From positions 31,715,780-31,779,779 of the forward strand of contig JAPWDM010000008.1 in the NCBI GenBank assembly GCA_035578155.1: a stretch of DNA of 64,000 nucleotides. The letters run 5' to 3'. This document shows positions 12,545-23,720 of the stretch, one piece after another. Source of the stretch: Brachynemurus nebulosus (lineage: Eukaryota > Arthropoda > Insecta > Neuroptera > Myrmeleontidae). Under the pieces are notes generated by a model. It saw only the letters and a program-made list of their open reading frames with translations, had not been told where the DNA came from and searched no databases. Made by a program: the position numbers and the translations under genes. The first letter of the stretch is position 1, and every line of letters starts with the position of its first letter.

Positions 12545-15286
12545 TATTTAAAATACATTTATATATGTATGTATAATATGTGTAGAACCGATATGACAAT
12601 GAGTAGGTAATATGTGTGACTAGTTAGTTAGGTAACGTACTGTACCTAGTAGCGTTCTCCATTGTATTTTAATAATTTGGACCTATTCCAAAATGCTATT
12701 TCTACTTAATCAGTTTTTGTATTATAATTTTAATATACTTTGTTGAATCTACAAAGTTTTTTACGTGCTAACGTTAGTGATAACTTTGATTAACGACAAT
12801 TTTTTGAGAAAGAGTTTGGATTTTATTAGGTTGCCCGAAAAATGTTTACCCTATTTCAGTCAATCACCCTGCTTCAAATAACTTTCCTTTCGTCTGATTT
12901 GGAGAGAACAAAAATTTTAATTTAATGACATCACCAACTCTACTAAAATTTTTAATGCTTCAGAAACCGTAAAAAAGTGGTATTGTAATCAAATTCGAAC
13001 CGAATTGTAGGCTTTTAATATCCTTCAAAATCAAATATGTGGGACCCCTAGAAAAAAAGCCCCTATCGAATTATTCTCGTTTCTAAAAGGAATTTCGTCA
13101 TTTTGGTAGCAAAAATAAGAAGCTTACACTAAATCTACCTTAATATAACCAATCCCTGTGATTCAGATGACTTCCACATAGACTGATTTGGGAAAAAAAT
13201 TATTTTAATAGAATGTTATCACTAAGTCTATTAAAATTTTTTTTCGAAGCAAATTATAAGTTTTCAAAATCATTCTTCTAGGCTACATATGTTTTTTTTT
13301 TATGTATTTTTAGGCTACATATGTAAAAGTAAATGCGAATATAGAGGCTAAACATGAGCGTCTTTACCCCCGTTCTGGAGTAAATTTAGAGACCAATTTA
13401 AATTTTATCGATTTTCCATTTATTCTCTTATTTTTACAGCAACAAAGATGCTTCTTCTAAGTTTTCGTTCAAAAAAATTTTAATACTATGTTTAATACTA
13501 TTTTTGATACATTTTTGTTAAGACTGACAATTTCAAAAACCTACTATGAACCTGTTAAAAAAAGTAACGAGTTCTCGAACTGAGAAGTGAATCCGTTCCA
13601 ACGGATTTGATATATAATAAGAGATAGTCTTGAATCCTTGGTGCCTATTTCAGTCTTGGAATCTTGCTCAGTTTGATAGTAGCAAACTCAATTCGATCGA
13701 AGGCTATCAAAATTATATAAATCTCTTGACCTAATCAGCGTCTAGATGTAAAATGTAATTCTCGAAACAATTGTTCATTTCATTGAGGTACAGAACATTT
13801 TTGTTCCGATCATGCCTATTTAAAATTTATATATACATATATACCGTTAATTTCTGGTTCATGTATACTACTCTATAGTCCGGAAAAGTACTTTTATTAT
13901 ATTAGGGTATTGTATTGTATACGAATAAATTAATCCACGTACGTGTTAATTTCTGTTTTTTTGGAATGTTAATTTTTTTTCTACAACTTTTTTTTTGTCT
14001 GTGCATTGTATTGTGAACATTTTACAAATAATTATCAAAAAGAGCGTTCGTATATTTTATGTAATATCAAAAAAATACATTTCTTTTTTTATCGAATGCC
14101 ACAAAAATATTTAAATTATTATTTAATATTTGCCAGTTTGTTTTATGCCAGTTATTTATTAATATTAAACAAATACAAAAAAAAAGACTTATTAATATAA
14201 TACTATTATTAATTCAATACTGTATTGATTTTTTTGTTAATAATCAATAGATATTTTATATTGTATTGTGTTTTAATTCTTAGTTTATTGACCCAAAATA
14301 ATTAAAACTGTACTTACCATGATATGAATAATTATGCCTTTGGAAACTAAAATGAATTATGGCTCTTTATTATTTCTTGCAGCCCTCTACAAGCTATTTT
14401 CTTGTAAGTTTATGTTATTGATCTTATTTCAATCTCTCTTTTATTTATTAATACCAGTAACTTACGGTTTCAGCTGCGTGAAAATATCTAAATTACAAAA
14501 TTAAATTATTTCGAAATTCGGTAGGAAATCAGTTATTTATACATAGTATTTTGCTTCAGTCGTTAAACGATTTTAAAGCAACCGTACCTATTTATATTTC
14601 AATAGCGTTCTAATTCCTACGCTTAAGGTAACACAGGGGTACTTAAATTTTGAAGCCTATATGAGACACCAGAGCGATAGGGGACTACATAATCCCCATA
14701 CTTTGAGACACTTCAATAGACTGCAGTCTGTATGAGTTTTTTTCCGGGTTTCAGATTACAATTCAACCAACCATTTATTTTGAATGTTGTTAGATTTTCA
14801 AGAACCTTGGGAATTAATTTAATCTCACCTACATTTTTTTTCAAAATTTTAATAATATTTAAGCTAAACTTAGCAAAGATTACTTCAGCCATTTATTTTA
14901 GGTCTTTTCTAGGGGACCGGGATGCTAAAGGATAATTTGAACCAGTAGTTCATTTTTGCCAGGATTTCAAGAGTGTTTGCGAAAAACTGGATTGAGATCC
15001 GTCCAGCTGTTATATCCTAGTGTCATGCTGGATAATTTTAATTTTTAAAATGTAGCCTAAATTAGAAATGTAGCTTAAATTAGGTATCATCTATCGATCA
15101 GTGAAATAATTTTTTAAAGCGAATGGATATTTGTTGAGCTTAGCCTAAACTAACAAACTAACAACCTCGCAAACTTTATTTCCTTCTTATATGAGTATGA
15201 TAATAAATAGAGAAAATCGTATCTGAAAATAAAACTTAAGTGTTTGTATCATTTTGGAGAAATAACTACATTTGCTAAGCACATAA
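12545..15286. other. No gene seen; old repeat remnants
   Basis: A single unpaired motif GGTTGCCCGAAAAATG lies near 12831. 14735-15160 is a decayed member of the family also at 11570 and 20555 (AATGTAGCCT... CAGTGAAATAATTTTT). The rest is AT-rich and unassigned. Confidence 0.4.
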
Positions 15287-15289
15287 TTA

Positions 15290-15601
15290 CACAGCCACAC
15301 AAAAAAAAAAAAATTTTCTGACCTGGAGGTCTCACTATATGTACTATATGTTTTTGGGGTCGCTGAATCCGAATTTGGGTTTGGAAGTTTCATTCCAGTA
15401 CATCTGGGTTCGGCCATAACCTCAAAAACAGCCTCAAAATTCTATATTTGTTAATTTTGAGGGTGTTTTTTGAGGTTATGGCCGAACCCAGATGTACTGG
15501 AATGAAACTGACCCCAAATTCGGATTCAGCGACCCCAAAAACATATAGTACATATAGTGAGACCTCCAGGTCAGAAATTTTTTTTTTTGTGTGTGGCTGT
15601 G
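15290..15601. mobile_element. Near-perfect palindromic MITE with TTA duplication
   Basis: Two arms of about 145 bp, nearly identical, start CACAGCCACAC and meet around 15445. The flanks are TTA at 15287-15289 and 15602-15604; a 3-bp TTA duplication is typical of PIF/Harbinger. Arm identity suggests recent insertion or gene conversion. It lies about 110 bp past the poly(A) signal of the acidic gene. Confidence 0.75.
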
Positions 15602-15709
15602 TTATTAGGTAAAAATATTTTTGTATTCAGGGCGATTACTTTACGGTTACTATAAATCTTTTTTCTTGAAAAATGTATTTTAATCAAAAACAATTTATAC
15701 TTAATTAAT

Positions 15710-15715
15710 TTTATT
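15710..15715 (-). terminator. Polyadenylation signal AATAAA of the acidic protein gene
   Basis: On the minus strand AATAAA lies about 57 nt beyond the stop codon at 15772, in very AT-rich sequence, giving a short 3' UTR of roughly 80 nt. No other AATAAA lies between the stop and this site. The palindromic MITE ending at 15601 lies about 110 bp further on and so probably outside the transcript. Cleavage position is inferred, not seen. Confidence 0.6.
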
Positions 15716-15771
15716 AAAATAATATATTCAACAACAAAATTAACTTATTGTAACAACTTAACAAATTTTTA

Positions 15772-15917
15772 CTAGTAATCTCCATCATCATTATCATCTT
15801 TTTCGGAATCATTTTCGTCTTCGTAAATACTGTAGAAACCATCTTCTTCTTTTTCCTTTTTATTCGAGGCCGATTCTTCTTCATCACCTCCCTCGTCTTC
15901 GGAATCGGCTTCATCTC
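15772..15917 (-). CDS. Terminal exon of the acidic protein gene, with stop codon
   Basis: Minus-strand exon after a pyrimidine-rich acceptor (TTCTTTTTTGTAG). The first GA completes a Gly codon with the last G of the exon at 29400. Forty-seven codons follow and end in TAG at 15774-15772. The product starts DEADSEDEGGDEEESASN and ends EKDDNDDGDY; about half of it is Asp or Glu. The one non-acidic patch is DGFYSIYE, where two tyrosines in an acidic setting could be modified, which is only a guess. A lysine-rich frame through the same bases is an artefact and does not connect to the other exons. An AATAAA signal lies about 60 bases past the stop. Partial protein from the three exons: 169 aa. Identity unknown. 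Confidence 0.8.
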
Positions 15918-16256
15918 CTACAAAAAAGAACAAAAATCAAAATTAATTAAAAATTTTTTATTTGGATTGCTACTGGCGAAAAAGTCAAAGTCTGCCTTTT
16001 TAGTTGTCCAAGGGATTGTTAATCAAAAAATTGAAACACATTTGCATTAAAATCCTAACAAAAATCTCGAAAAAGGATTTTTTCTATCCGATTCACTTAT
16101 TGTTACGATTGCAAATCAATATACAATATCGGATTGTTTCTTACTATATTCCCAATTCCTACTATTGCTCCTATTATTCCTGTAACCAAATGTGTATGTT
16201 TGTCTACATTTTGCATTACAAGTAGCGCATACGTGGTATAGATTTAGATGAACATA

Positions 16257-18251
16257 CAGGGTGTCCCAAAAGTCAACGATATCCTTTGAAGGGATGATAG
16301 ACCAGCTCATGCCTGACCAGAATACCAAACTATTGTCCGGTAAAATATCGCTGGATTTCAAGATATTGACACTTTTATGAATTTCGGGAAGATCGACAAT
16401 TTTGATCAGATTTTCGAGTACCACAGCTACAAGACTAGATTCTCTGAATTCTAATTTTTATTACGCAACCCTGAAGAGCCCCGTTGTAGATCACAATCCA
16501 AAGTAAGGGTAATATACCTATAATCTTGGAAAAAATTAATCCTTTTTACAAATTCATAAATAATTTTTTTTTATGAGCTAAGTTTGACTCTTCATGCTGT
16601 AAAAGAAATGTACCCACCTTACCTCGGGAAGTTATGTTAAAAGATTGCTCATTTATTGTAGTTTTTAAAATGGTCTAAAATTTGCTTCGCTTTACTTTAG
16701 AAAAAAAAGATATTGCTATTTAACTGTAAAAAAATGTAATTTTGAAATTATTTCAATAATTACTTCCAAGTTATTTCAGTTACTTGCAGACACTTTTATG
16801 CCTGCGTAAACCGAAGATAGATGATGACCGAAGACAGAAAGTGGACAGGTAGTATATTTACATTGGTTAGAGTGAGACAGATAGTGCCAATTAAAAAAAA
16901 ATAGGAATTCGAATGAAAATATTTATTAAATTAAAGTAGGTACGGATATTTATTTGAAATTAAACATAACAATGGAAATCAATGAATGTGTTCAATTTGT
17001 CTACCGCCAACTAGAATGTGGGCGCGGTATCTTTTTGAAAAAGACCTTTTTATTCGTCTTGCACATTTTGCAACTTTTAGTTATTGTGCACATTCATTAA
17101 TGCGATGCCTCAGCTCATTTAAATTATTTATTGGTTTTGCATAAACTTTCTTTTTTAAGCTATCCCACTAAAAAAAATCTAGTGGATTTAAATCCGAAAA
17201 TTGAAGTGGTCACAATATGAGACCAAGACGATCGATTCATTTCTGAGGATAAGCTTCGACTGAAAATTTTTTTAATTCACGTACCTACATAACGAGCTGG
17301 ACAATCATCATTTTGAAACCACCCTACTCCGCGTGTGGCCAAAGGAACATTTTCTAAAAGATTAGGGAGTTAGTTTAATTTAAAAGAACCTATTATTTCG
17401 CCGCTCAATGTTCCGATTCACAAATTTACCTTAAAGTGATATTGTGACTCTTCTTCTCGTAATTGAGTGTGGATTTTTAATCGCATAACTATGAAGATTT
17501 TGAATCTATGAATCCATCCTTTTTGAATGTGCCTTCATCCGTGCACAAAATTTTATCTATGAATGCTGGTTTTTTTCTGAGTTTTTATAACATACTTCGG
17601 CAAAATTTGACATGATTAGCGTAGTCACGAGGAAGCAACATTTGCACACCAATGTAAATCTATACTACCTGTCCACTTTCTGTTTTCGGTCATCATCTAT
17701 CTTCGGTTTACGCAGGCATAAAAGTGTCTGCAAGCAACTGAAATAATATGAAAGTAATTATTGAAATAATTTCAGAATGACATTTTTTGCAATAAAATAG
17801 CAAATCTTTTTCTCTAAAGTAAAGCGAAGCAAATTTTAGACCATTTTAAAAACTACAATAAATGAGCAATCTTTTAACATAACTTGCCCGGGTAACGTGG
17901 TACATTTCTTTTACAGCATGAAGAGTCAAACTTAGCTCATAAAAAAATGAATGAATCGGCAAAAGAGATTTATTTTTTCCGAGATTATGGCTATATTACC
18001 CTTACTTTGGATTGCGATCTACAAAAGGACTCTTCAGGGATGCGTAGTAAAAATCTGAAGTCAAAAAATCTAATCGTGCAGCTGTGGTACTTGAAAATCT
18101 GATCAAAATGGTCGATTTTCCCGAAATTCATAAAAGTGTCAATATCTTGAAAAACAGCGATATTTTATGAGACAATATTTCGATATTCTGGTCAGGCATG
18201 AGCTGATCTATCATCCCTCCAAGCGATATCGTTGACTTTTGGGACACCCTG
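16257..18251 (-). mobile_element. Decayed IS630/Tc1/mariner transposon with ~600-bp inverted repeats
   Basis: TA at 16255-16256 and 18252-18253 flank an element starting CAGGGTGTCCCAAAAGTC. The inverted repeats cover 16257-16862 and 17658-18251, far longer than the roughly 20-250 bp usual in this group. The roughly 800-bp centre holds a broken minus-strand transposase. Confidence 0.88.
16982..17545 (-). pseudogene. Mariner-type transposase pseudogene (DD41D-like)
   Basis: Minus-strand translation gives recognisable DDE transposase blocks broken by stops and frameshifts: CTDEGTFKKDGF with the first Asp near 17538, PNLLENVPLATRGVG then WFQNDDCPARYV with the second Asp near 17308, and FSDLNPLDFF near 17178 with the third Asp. 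Bridging one frameshift leaves 41 residues between the second and third Asp, which matches the DD41D family of IS630/Tc1/mariner elements. The C-terminal part (LRHRINECAQ, HILVGGRQIEHIH) is also readable. Several in-frame stops (for example in QK*IDRL) show it is dead. The N-terminal helix-turn-helix region should lie toward 17658 but is not readable. Confidence 0.82.
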
Positions 18252-18698
18252 TATATACGCGAAGCAAAACGTACCATAAACTAATATATTCTATATTCCA
18301 TTAACTGAATACACGTCCCCGGGGAGTAACAAATATATTGTGAGCATTTCATCGAACATAGGAATATGTTAGGAGAAGAAAATTTCACGAAATACATTTT
18401 TGATATGGAAAATTCAGTGGAAAAGTGGATAGATATGTTCTACAAGAACATGGTTCCAACTGCAATGATGAGGCAATAAAGCGATGTATTCTTTTAATGT
18501 TTTCGTTTTGTTAGAAAAGAAGCTGACAACGTAGTTGCAGGACTTTCTCGTCTCGTTTTTAATTTTTGATATCTGTTGAGGCAGAGAAGTTGGGATCAGA
18601 AACTGATACGAAATTGATGTATGAACATTTATGAATAATAGACAAAAAAATCCGCCGAAGAAGACCATTCTGTTCAAAGGTTACAAAGTATCAAAAGA

Positions 18699-20261
18699 GT
18701 ATAGCCGGATAAGTATAGGTGAATCGGCCCCGGAAGCGAATTATTTTAATAACTATATTGGCGGTATGGTAAGGCTGTAAGTGATTGATATCTACAATTT
18801 TGGCGGCCAAAACTGAGTAGTTATGGAGATAATTAAAAAAAATTAAAAAATTCCAAAAATTTTTTTCTTGGTAACTACTCAACATAGGAAAAGAATTCCA
18901 AGTCCAGATGAAGGCAAACACCCTCAAGAATATTAGACATATTTATTATCGTGTCAGTCCTCGTTATTAAGGATAATAGCAAGGATAATATCCAATTCAA
19001 TGTTGTTTTTATGGGGTTCCAATTGAGCGACCACTTTAAAAAAAATTCAGTAACTGTGTCCTAATGCACTTAATTACTGCACGAAGTTTCATCAAAATTC
19101 AAAGGGTACAACATGGTAAAAAAAATATTTTTCATTTCTAATCTGCTGAACCGCCCCTCCAGTAGGTCCGACCCTGGAATTATATACAACAATCGAAAGT
19201 ACTTTAAAAATAAAGTGTTGTGTCTCCTAAAATATTTTTTCCTATCTCCTATAGTTTTCGAGATAATCAAGAATAATCGAAAGAGGTATACTAAGATATA
19301 GGCTATCTGCCCCTGATAGAAAGTTCTAGTAGTAAGTGTATTATCGTTTATGTGATACTGCAGGTACTTCATATGTATAACTTTCCTAGATCAAAACAAA
19401 CCCATTGTAGAAATATAATAGAAAATTTTCAAAAAATGTGGTCTAGTAGGCTTTTTTAACATGTAGAATACAATGCTCATTGAACTTTAATATTCTACAT
19501 GTTAAAAAATCCTATAACAGCACATTTTTTGAAAATTTTCCATTATATTTCTACAATGGTTTTGTTTTGATCTAGGAAAGTTACACATATGAAGTGCCTG
19601 CAGTGTCACATAAACGATAATACAGTTACTACTGGGACTTTCTATCAGGGGCAGATAGCCTATATCTTAGTATACCTCTTTCGATTATTCTTGATTATCT
19701 CGAAAACTATAGGAGATAGGAAAAAACACTTTATGAGACACAACACTTTATTTTTAAAGTACTTTCGATTGATGTATATAATTCCAGGATCGGACCCACT
19801 GGAGGGGCGGTTCAGCAGATTAGAAATGAAAAATATTTTTTTTTACCATGTTGTACCCTTTGAATTTTGATGAAACTTCGTGCAGTAATTAAGTGCATTA
19901 GGGCACAGTTACTGAATTTTTTTAAAATGGTCGCTCAATTGGAACCCTATAAAAACAACATTGAATTGGATATTATCCTTGTTATTATCCTTAATAATGA
20001 GGACTGATACAATAATAAATATGTCTAATATTCTTGAGGGTGTTTGCTTCATGTGGATTTGGAATTTTTTCCCTATGTTGAGTAGTTACCAAGAAAAAAA
20101 TTTTTGGAATTTTTTAAATTTTTTTAATTATCTCCATAATTACTCAGTTTTGGCCGCCAAAATTGTAGATATCAATTACTTACAGCCTTGCCATACCGCC
20201 AATATAGTTACTAAAATAATTCGCTTCCGGGGCCGATTCACCTATACTTATCCGGCTATAC
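18699..20261. mobile_element. 1.56-kb foldback palindrome
   Basis: Arms of about 770 bp pair around a centre near 19480, marked by ACATGTAGAATA/TATTCTACATGT. Termini are GTATAGCCGGATAAGTATAG. A diverged piece of one arm recurs at about 49330-49610, so the sequence is a dispersed family. Mirror-image open frames in both arms are artefacts. Flanking duplication is unclear; the ends may extend by AAAG. Confidence 0.85.
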
Positions 20262-20901
20262 CCTTTATTTTGCAATTTTAGAGGTTGTTTCAAAATTTCA
20301 AAAGTTCGCTCCGGTGCCTTGCGAAAGGAGAAATTTATACTTCAAGTTACCCAATCCACTGACGCCATTTTAAAAGAAAAGTCGATTAAAATTATGCTAC
20401 GACTCCTACCATGATGCGAAATTTCAAAAATTTTCCAGTTTTTATAAATAAGAGAAGTCTTTTCTGATAAAAAAAGTAAATAAATATATTAAAATCAAAT
20501 CATATCAGTCCTTGAGTAAAATTCGACGAAATTTTATCAAATTATTTATTCTTACCGCTTTTTCCCAGACCCTGGGGGTCAGTTTTAGTCTCATGTTAAT
20601 TCTTCTCAGGAATTTCAAGAGTATCTAACTAAAGTTGTGATAAAGATATGTCCAGCCGTTTACTTTGGCCACTTTTTGAGGCCCTAGGACCCTGTAGGAT
20701 TATTTTATCCTTTGTAATGTAGCCTGTATCAGAAAATAGGGTATCGCCGATCCACCAGTGAAATAATTTTTGAAATCAGTTGCGTAGTTCTCGAAACTAG
20801 TCCATAGTTTAACACACTAACATCTTAAAAGCTCACAAACTTAACTTCTTTATTATATTATAGTGTTCCTTATTTAACTTATTATTTTTTCTGATTTATA
20901 A
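20262..20901. other. No gene seen; old dispersed repeat
   Basis: 20555-20860 belongs to the family also at 11570 and 14735 (CCCTGGGGGTCAGTTTTA, AATGTAGCCTGTATCAG, CACCAGTGAAATAATTTTT). Similar short end sequences are common in insect genomes; no coding part is seen. Confidence 0.45.
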
Positions 20902-20905
20902 TTAA

Positions 20906-21063
20906 CACGTTGACGGTCATGGACACTGTACGGTTTCAAGTGACATCTGACTAACGGCGGCATGACGTTGTACCGTGTTAACAATTCCATATAAAGCTTA
21001 TTAGTTGTCAAAGTAGTGTACCTGCTGGGCATTTCGTTATTAAAGATTACGACCGTCACCGTG
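20906..21063. mobile_element. piggyBac-like MITE, 158 bp
   Basis: TTAA at 20902-20905 and 21064-21067 flanks inverted repeats CACGTTGACGGTC and CACGGTGACGGTC. TTAA target sites and CAC/CCC-type starts are piggyBac hallmarks. No transposase. Confidence 0.8.
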
Positions 21064-21175
21064 TTAAAATAAAAATAAGCTGAATTTAACCAAAGACAAT
21101 GTTACTATTTATTATTTTCTAAAGGTAACAGTTTGCTCATTGAGGTAGAAGGTAAGAGATACAGAATACAAAAAA

Positions 21176-22012
21176 AATAGTATATTGTGCAGTAAGTGCG
21201 GGAAATTGTCGATTGCCCACGAAAGCGAAGTTGAGCGTACGAACGTAGTGAGTGCGCTCATTCGCTTGAGTGGGGCAATCCACAATCCCGCACGAGTTGC
21301 ACATACTATTTTTCATTACGAATTTCACATACTTTTTTCTATTATTATCACTATTTTTGACATTTTGATTACTTTTTAAAATAATGTTTTTAAGTGTTCG
21401 TCTTTTTTTTTCTGAATTAATTATCGTTTAAATTACTTTGTTGGTGGTTTCTATAGAAATAATTATGAAATATTTATTAAATGAAAAATTAAGGGGTGGC
21501 TTTGCGTGTTTTGATTAAATTTTGCGTGTTTTATTGTCAATTTGCGTGTGGAATAGTATATTGTGCAATAAGTGCGGGAAATTGTCGATTGCCCACGAAA
21601 GCGAAGTTGAGCGCACGAACGTAGTGAGTACGCTCATTCGCTTGAGTGGGGCAATCGACAACCCCGCACGAGTTGCACATACTATTTTTTATTACGAATT
21701 TCACATACTTTTTTCTATTATTATCAGTATTTTTGACATTTTTATTACTTTTTAAAATAATATTTTTAAGTGTTCGTCTTTTTTTTTCTGAATTAATACT
21801 AAAAAATAAAAAAAAAAGTATGCGGGAAGAGTACAGTGGGCAAACAGCCATTTTGCGTACAGAAATGTGTGCGCCAAATTAGTACTTCTCCCGCATGAGT
21901 AATAAAAAATTACTTTCCACACGCAAAAAAGTATGCGGGAAGAGCATAGTGACGCAAACAGCTATTTTACGTACAGATATGTGCGCGCCAAGTTAGTACT
22001 TCCCCCGCATGA
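21176..22012. repeat. Composite of paired hairpin repeats (two large, two small)
   Basis: Large hairpins at 21176-21310 and 21552-21685 are 376 bp apart in direct orientation. Each opens AATAGTATATTGTGCA(G/A)TAAG and contains a GTGCGGG...CCCGCAC stem of nearly 100 nt with GAACGTAGTGAGTGCGCTC inside. Small hairpins at 21818-21900 and 21931-22012 open GTATGCGGGAAGAG and close CTTC(T/C)CCCGCAT. An inverted copy of the composite is at 53773-54260. Confidence 0.8.
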
Positions 22013-23208
22013 GTAATAAAAAAATATTTATGCTACTGTAGTAAAGGTCAAAAATCAGTCAGATCAAAACTACTCTTTGATATTTGCGAATAAAAATCTC
22101 TATAGATATGTGATATTACCCAACAATAAAAATTCTGGTACCTAACAATAAAATAAAACCCCCTCCCTATTGTATGTGTTTGTAACGTTACTGCGTTATT
22201 GTGACTACATTTTGTTGTTTTCATATTTAAATATAACACAATGAATACGGCCGCCGCGGAAGGGGAGGGACTGGAAAGAGTAGTGGGGGATGAGTAATAG
22301 TGGGGCAACGGAAGCGAAGAATTATTCTTAAGTAAATTGTTTAAATTGATGCAAAGATTTTCTTATTGTTAGGTATACCTACATGTACAATATGAATACA
22401 AGGTTGCGTCATTTGGTTGCTAGGGTCTAGAGGAGTGTAGAAAAGTGGGAGGTTACATGTTGCGGGTGTTAAACACAAATTGAAATTTTACATACTTTTT
22501 TTTTCTCTTGCCATTGAAAGAGGAAAAAATAATTGAAAAGCAAATTTTATAAATTGATTTTGCTTTTTTTGTTTGCTACACTTTATAATTTTGTTACTTC
22601 TCTTTTCATTCTTATCTGAAATAAGGATATGGAGTAGGTACAACAATTATTTGTTGATAGGGTGCATCTAACAAAAAGTTCGCACTTTTAAGTCACCATA
22701 ATAGATGTAATTGTAAGAAAACTTTTAACTTTTATTTTGACTTTTCATGTTATCGTAAACGACTGTAAAATATTTGATAATTTGCTTTGAGAAGTTAAAT
22801 TACTCAGTTTCGACAGAAACCGAAACCAAAATCTGACAGAGTATAGAAAAAATATTGAAAAAATATATACCTCATTTCAGATACAATAATTGATCATGCG
22901 TTTTCGCTAAAAAATTAAATGATTCTTATATTCGAAACAAATCAACCTTCTATTCTTTTCTAAAGACAAACTTCAAATTTAAAATTTACGTAAATGCAAT
23001 AATGAAATAGATAAAGCCAAGAAAACGGAAATTATTTAAATTCAAATTGACGAAGCATAGTTAAATTTAACTGAAATGGACCATATATAAATACTCACTA
23101 ATACTGTAACCGTAAATTTTTTTTTTAATAGTTATAGATAATTACTCAAAAAGGTATTCTAATCTGGAATTTTGAAATTAATTTTTTTTTTATTTCTAGA
23201 AGGATAGA
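22013..23208. other. AT-rich sequence, nothing recognised
   Basis: No splice-bounded coding frame, RNA gene or clear element. A short GC-rich patch at about 22245-22290 has no identifiable role. Confidence 0.4.
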
Positions 23209-23380
23209 CAGGGCCGACGAGAGAAATGACGGGGCCCCGGGGAAAAATGCAATTGACGAGAAAAAAGAAAAAAAACATGTTGTCTCACTTTTTCGGACCC
23301 CTAATTGAGGCTACGGGCCTCCTTTTTAGACCCGGGTCCCGGGGCTATTGCCTCACCTACCCTACCCTCTCGTTGTCGAA
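23209..23380. mobile_element. hAT-like MITE with eroded right end
   Basis: Starts CAGGGCCGACGAGAG and carries the same internal block as 63542-63832 (GG(C/A)CCCCTAAT..., CTACCCT). The right end, expected to mirror the left, reads CCTCTCGTTGTCG and is diverged. Confidence 0.6.
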
Positions 23381-23649
23381 AATATTTTTAAAGTACAGAC
23401 CTTTACCTTGAAAAGAAGTTTAAAAAATTTGAAAATCTATAGAATCATGCCCATTTTAATATGGTAGGATCGGGTATCAAATATTTTACTTCAAAAATTT
23501 AGACTCATTTTTCTCGAAGTCTACCGAAATCTTGACATACCGTAAGTACAATTTGTAAACTTCAAGACCGGCTGCAACATTTTCAAACGAAAATATTTTC
23601 TGACGTAGGCAAAAATTGTTAAAGTCAAAGAATGGAACATTCACATTGT

Positions 23650-23720
23650 CATCTCAGGACAGAGATTTACATAGTCATCTCAGGACAGAGATTTACATAG
23701 TCATCTCAGGACAGAGATTT
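23650..23720. repeat. 26-bp minisatellite, 2.7 copies
   Basis: Exact direct repeats beginning at 23650, 23676 and 23702, each starting CATCTCAGGACAGAGATTTA. No variation between copies, so the expansion is recent. Confidence 0.95.

Noticed and set aside
15714..15914. Lysine/methionine-rich frame overlapping the terminal exon
   Set aside because: It is the wrong frame of the acidic exon; only the acidic frame joins the other exons in phase and stops at 15772.
21185..21755. Repeated plus-strand frames with a CxxC-like start, and similar at 54007-54249
   Set aside because: They are read through hairpin repeats; similarity between them is repeat identity, not protein conservation.
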